Below are positions 4,557 to 5,871 of a stretch of DNA of 5,871 nt, piece by piece. Position 1 is the stretch's first letter. Each line of letters opens with the position of its first letter. A program made the position numbers and the translations under genes. The stretch is from contig PADE01000195.1 in assembly GCA_002702965.1 (NCBI GenBank), positions 1 to 5,871 of the forward strand, written 5' to 3'. Source of the DNA: Planctomycetaceae bacterium. GTDB lineage: Bacteria; Planctomycetota; Planctomycetia; Pirellulales; Pirellulaceae. Below the pieces are notes generated by a model, which worked only from the letters and a program-made list of their open reading frames with translations, was not told the DNA's origin and searched no databases.

Positions 4557-5871
4557 CTAGTCAGCCGACCGGATGTGATCCTCGAGTTGCCCGCTGCTGC
4601 GTAACTCGTTGATCACATCCCCGAGCCGATGGGGGCCCTCGTGATTCAACACGGTTTCGACCACGCTCCCGCATCCTAGGCTCTTCAACCCGTTGGCATA
4701 GTGCTTCATCGAGTGCCCAAAATGGGTTCCAATCGGATCAAAACATCTTCCCTCTGGGCCCTGAGAAATCGTAGCCGGCACATCGAGCACGACGTGCAAG
4801 CTGCCGTCCGCGAGGGGGTCCTGAACGACCGTCCGTCCCGACCTTTCCGAATGACCGAGAATCGGGGCGGTGTCGTTGCCAGCGAACACAAATTCATCGT
4901 GCTTGCCAACCACCGATAGACGGTTGCAATGTTCCTGTGCCGGCAACACGGTCGTCGGTCCCAAGTGGATCGTCAGAGTCGATTTCAGGGCCGCGATACG
5001 AGGTGCCTCCGCTACTCCGAGGTCTTTCAACATCTCTTCCAGCCAGCGGATCACCTGATGGACAACGCAACAGCCCACACTACCACCGACCAAAACAAGG
5101 CGGCTTAGATTCTGGATGATCTGCTCTTCCGGAAGTGGCTTGCCACAGATCTTGCCGTCGGATCGGACCAGCGTTCCATTCGGGTGCCGATCTGCATCCG
5201 CAATCATCTCTCCAAAGATGCGTTCAGCAGCCATCACCGACACCGGATGCATGAATCGTGGATCCAGGATCGACTGAATCCGCATGGCGGGCGTTTCTTC
5301 TTCGCTGGCAACCATATCGTAGGCTACGGCAACGACTTGCGTGGCGCCGCCCGGATAATCAGCAACAAGTCGACTGCCTGTTAGATAGACCTGAGCGGAC
5401 ATCACGTTGCGCGCGTTTCGTAGCGATTCATTTCTCGTCAGATGGCTGAGCCGCGCGTTCCTTTCCGCAAACGCCCGACCGGTCGCAAAGACGATCACCC
5501 GTTTTCGCGCATGATCGATGCTGGCTGGTACGAGTGTCCTGGTTTCCGGGTCGCTTTCAAAAAAGTGGCTCTCGTAGCCGACACGATGATGATCGGTCTC
5601 CTGAAATGGGAACACCAGCGCGCCACGGCCGTCGAGAGAAAAACCGTAGGCTCCGGCGGCCCGCTTCGCATAGGCTGTCATGCCCCGCGCCTTTTCCGCA
5701 TTGAGCTCGTCCCAGAGATTCTCACGCGTTTCTTCGAGCGCGGCCAGCTCGCGATCGGTAAGAACGTGGCCCGCTTGCTCCGCGGCAATCGCCCGCGCCA
5801 ACAGCTGATTGTACGGCGCAGAGGCGGCGACGGTCCCCAGCGGTAGATCCTTGACTACGGGGACAATCGGA
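4557..5871 (-). CDS. Large protein of unknown function with a GGSVG motif (5' end beyond the window)
   Basis: I do not recognise this protein. The frame is open from the right edge to TAG at 4557-4559, giving 437 residues. A TTG at 5801 is possible but has coding-like sequence before it and no other start codon up to the edge, so the true start is probably outside. No signal peptide or membrane helix is seen. Residues about 35-70 are charged and helical. The clearest motif is LVLVGGSVGCCVVHQV (about 258-273), a strand followed by GGSVG and a helix. This is the layout of an alpha/beta-hydrolase nucleophile elbow, with S264 as the would-be nucleophile. A His-rich stretch, GTHFGHSMKHY (about 381-391), could supply the histidine; no acid residue can be chosen by eye. 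Hydrolase is thus a weak guess. It converges on gdhA and shows no operon partner here. Confidence 0.72.
   Translation of the reverse strand, partial: PIVPVVKDLPLGTVAASAPYNQLLARAIAAEQAGHVLTDRELAALEETRENLWDELNAEKARGMTAYAKRAAGAYGFSLDGRGALVFPFQETDHHRVGYESHFFESDPETRTLVPASIDHARKRVIVFATGRAFAERNARLSHLTRNESLRNARNVMSAQVYLTGSRLVADYPGGATQVVAVAYDMVASEEETPAMRIQSILDPRFMHPVSVMAAERIFGEMIADADRHPNGTLVRSDGKICGKPLPEEQIIQNLSRLVLVGGSVGCCVVHQVIRWLEEMLKDLGVAEAPRIAALKSTLTIHLGPTTVLPAQEHCNRLSVVGKHDEFVFAGNDTAPILGHSERSGRTVVQDPLADGSLHVVLDVPATISQGPEGRCFDPIGTHFGHSMKHYANGLKSLGCGSVVETVLNHEGPHRLGDVINELRSSGQLEDHIRSAD

Noticed and set aside
4205..4560. Several 86-116 codon frames across the convergent gap
   Set aside because: They overlap each other and the gdhA end, and are Pro/Arg/Ala-rich as expected from 75% GC sequence. 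I could not support any as a gene.
5442..5846. Plus-strand frame of 134 codons
   Set aside because: It is antisense to the long right-hand minus-strand frame, which is open for over 1300 bases and has a more protein-like composition.

Overview
This 5.9 kb window looks like chromosomal DNA from a moderately GC-rich Gram-negative-type bacterium. A planctomycete is my best guess. The reasons are an exported c554-like multihaem cytochrome beside a membrane-anchored flavin reductase, long intergenic gaps, and a large protein I cannot assign. This is inference from gene style only. No rRNA, tRNA, mobile element or CRISPR array is visible.

Layout, left to right. (1) Bases 1-934, minus strand: the N-terminal 311 residues of an exported cytochrome c with four CXXCH haem sites. 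The gene runs off the left edge. (2) Bases 1100-2380, minus strand: a complete 426-residue reductase with one N-terminal membrane helix, then FAD, NAD(P)H and C-terminal [2Fe-2S] domains. (3) Bases 2381-2886: a 506-bp divergent intergenic region rich in inverted repeats. (4) Bases 2887-4245, plus strand: a complete hexameric-type glutamate dehydrogenase, probably NADP-dependent (gdhA). (5) Bases 4246-4556: a 311-bp convergent intergenic region with a very GC-rich core and several inverted repeats. (6) Bases 4557-5871, minus strand: the C-terminal 437 residues of a protein I do not recognise. It has a GGSVG nucleophile-elbow-like motif, and its start lies beyond the right edge.

How they may work together. 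The reductase and the cytochrome lie in the same direction, 165 bp apart, and could form one electron-transfer unit. The reductase would take electrons from cytoplasmic NAD(P)H through FAD and an iron-sulfur cluster at the inner face of the membrane. The haem protein would act on the other side. No transmembrane carrier linking the two is visible in the window, so the connection is a hypothesis. gdhA is divergently oriented and makes a standard nitrogen-assimilation enzyme; it may or may not share control with the redox pair. The most unusual item is the domain order of the reductase: it has the parts of NqrF in rearranged order, and its flavin core reads like that of flavohaemoglobin.
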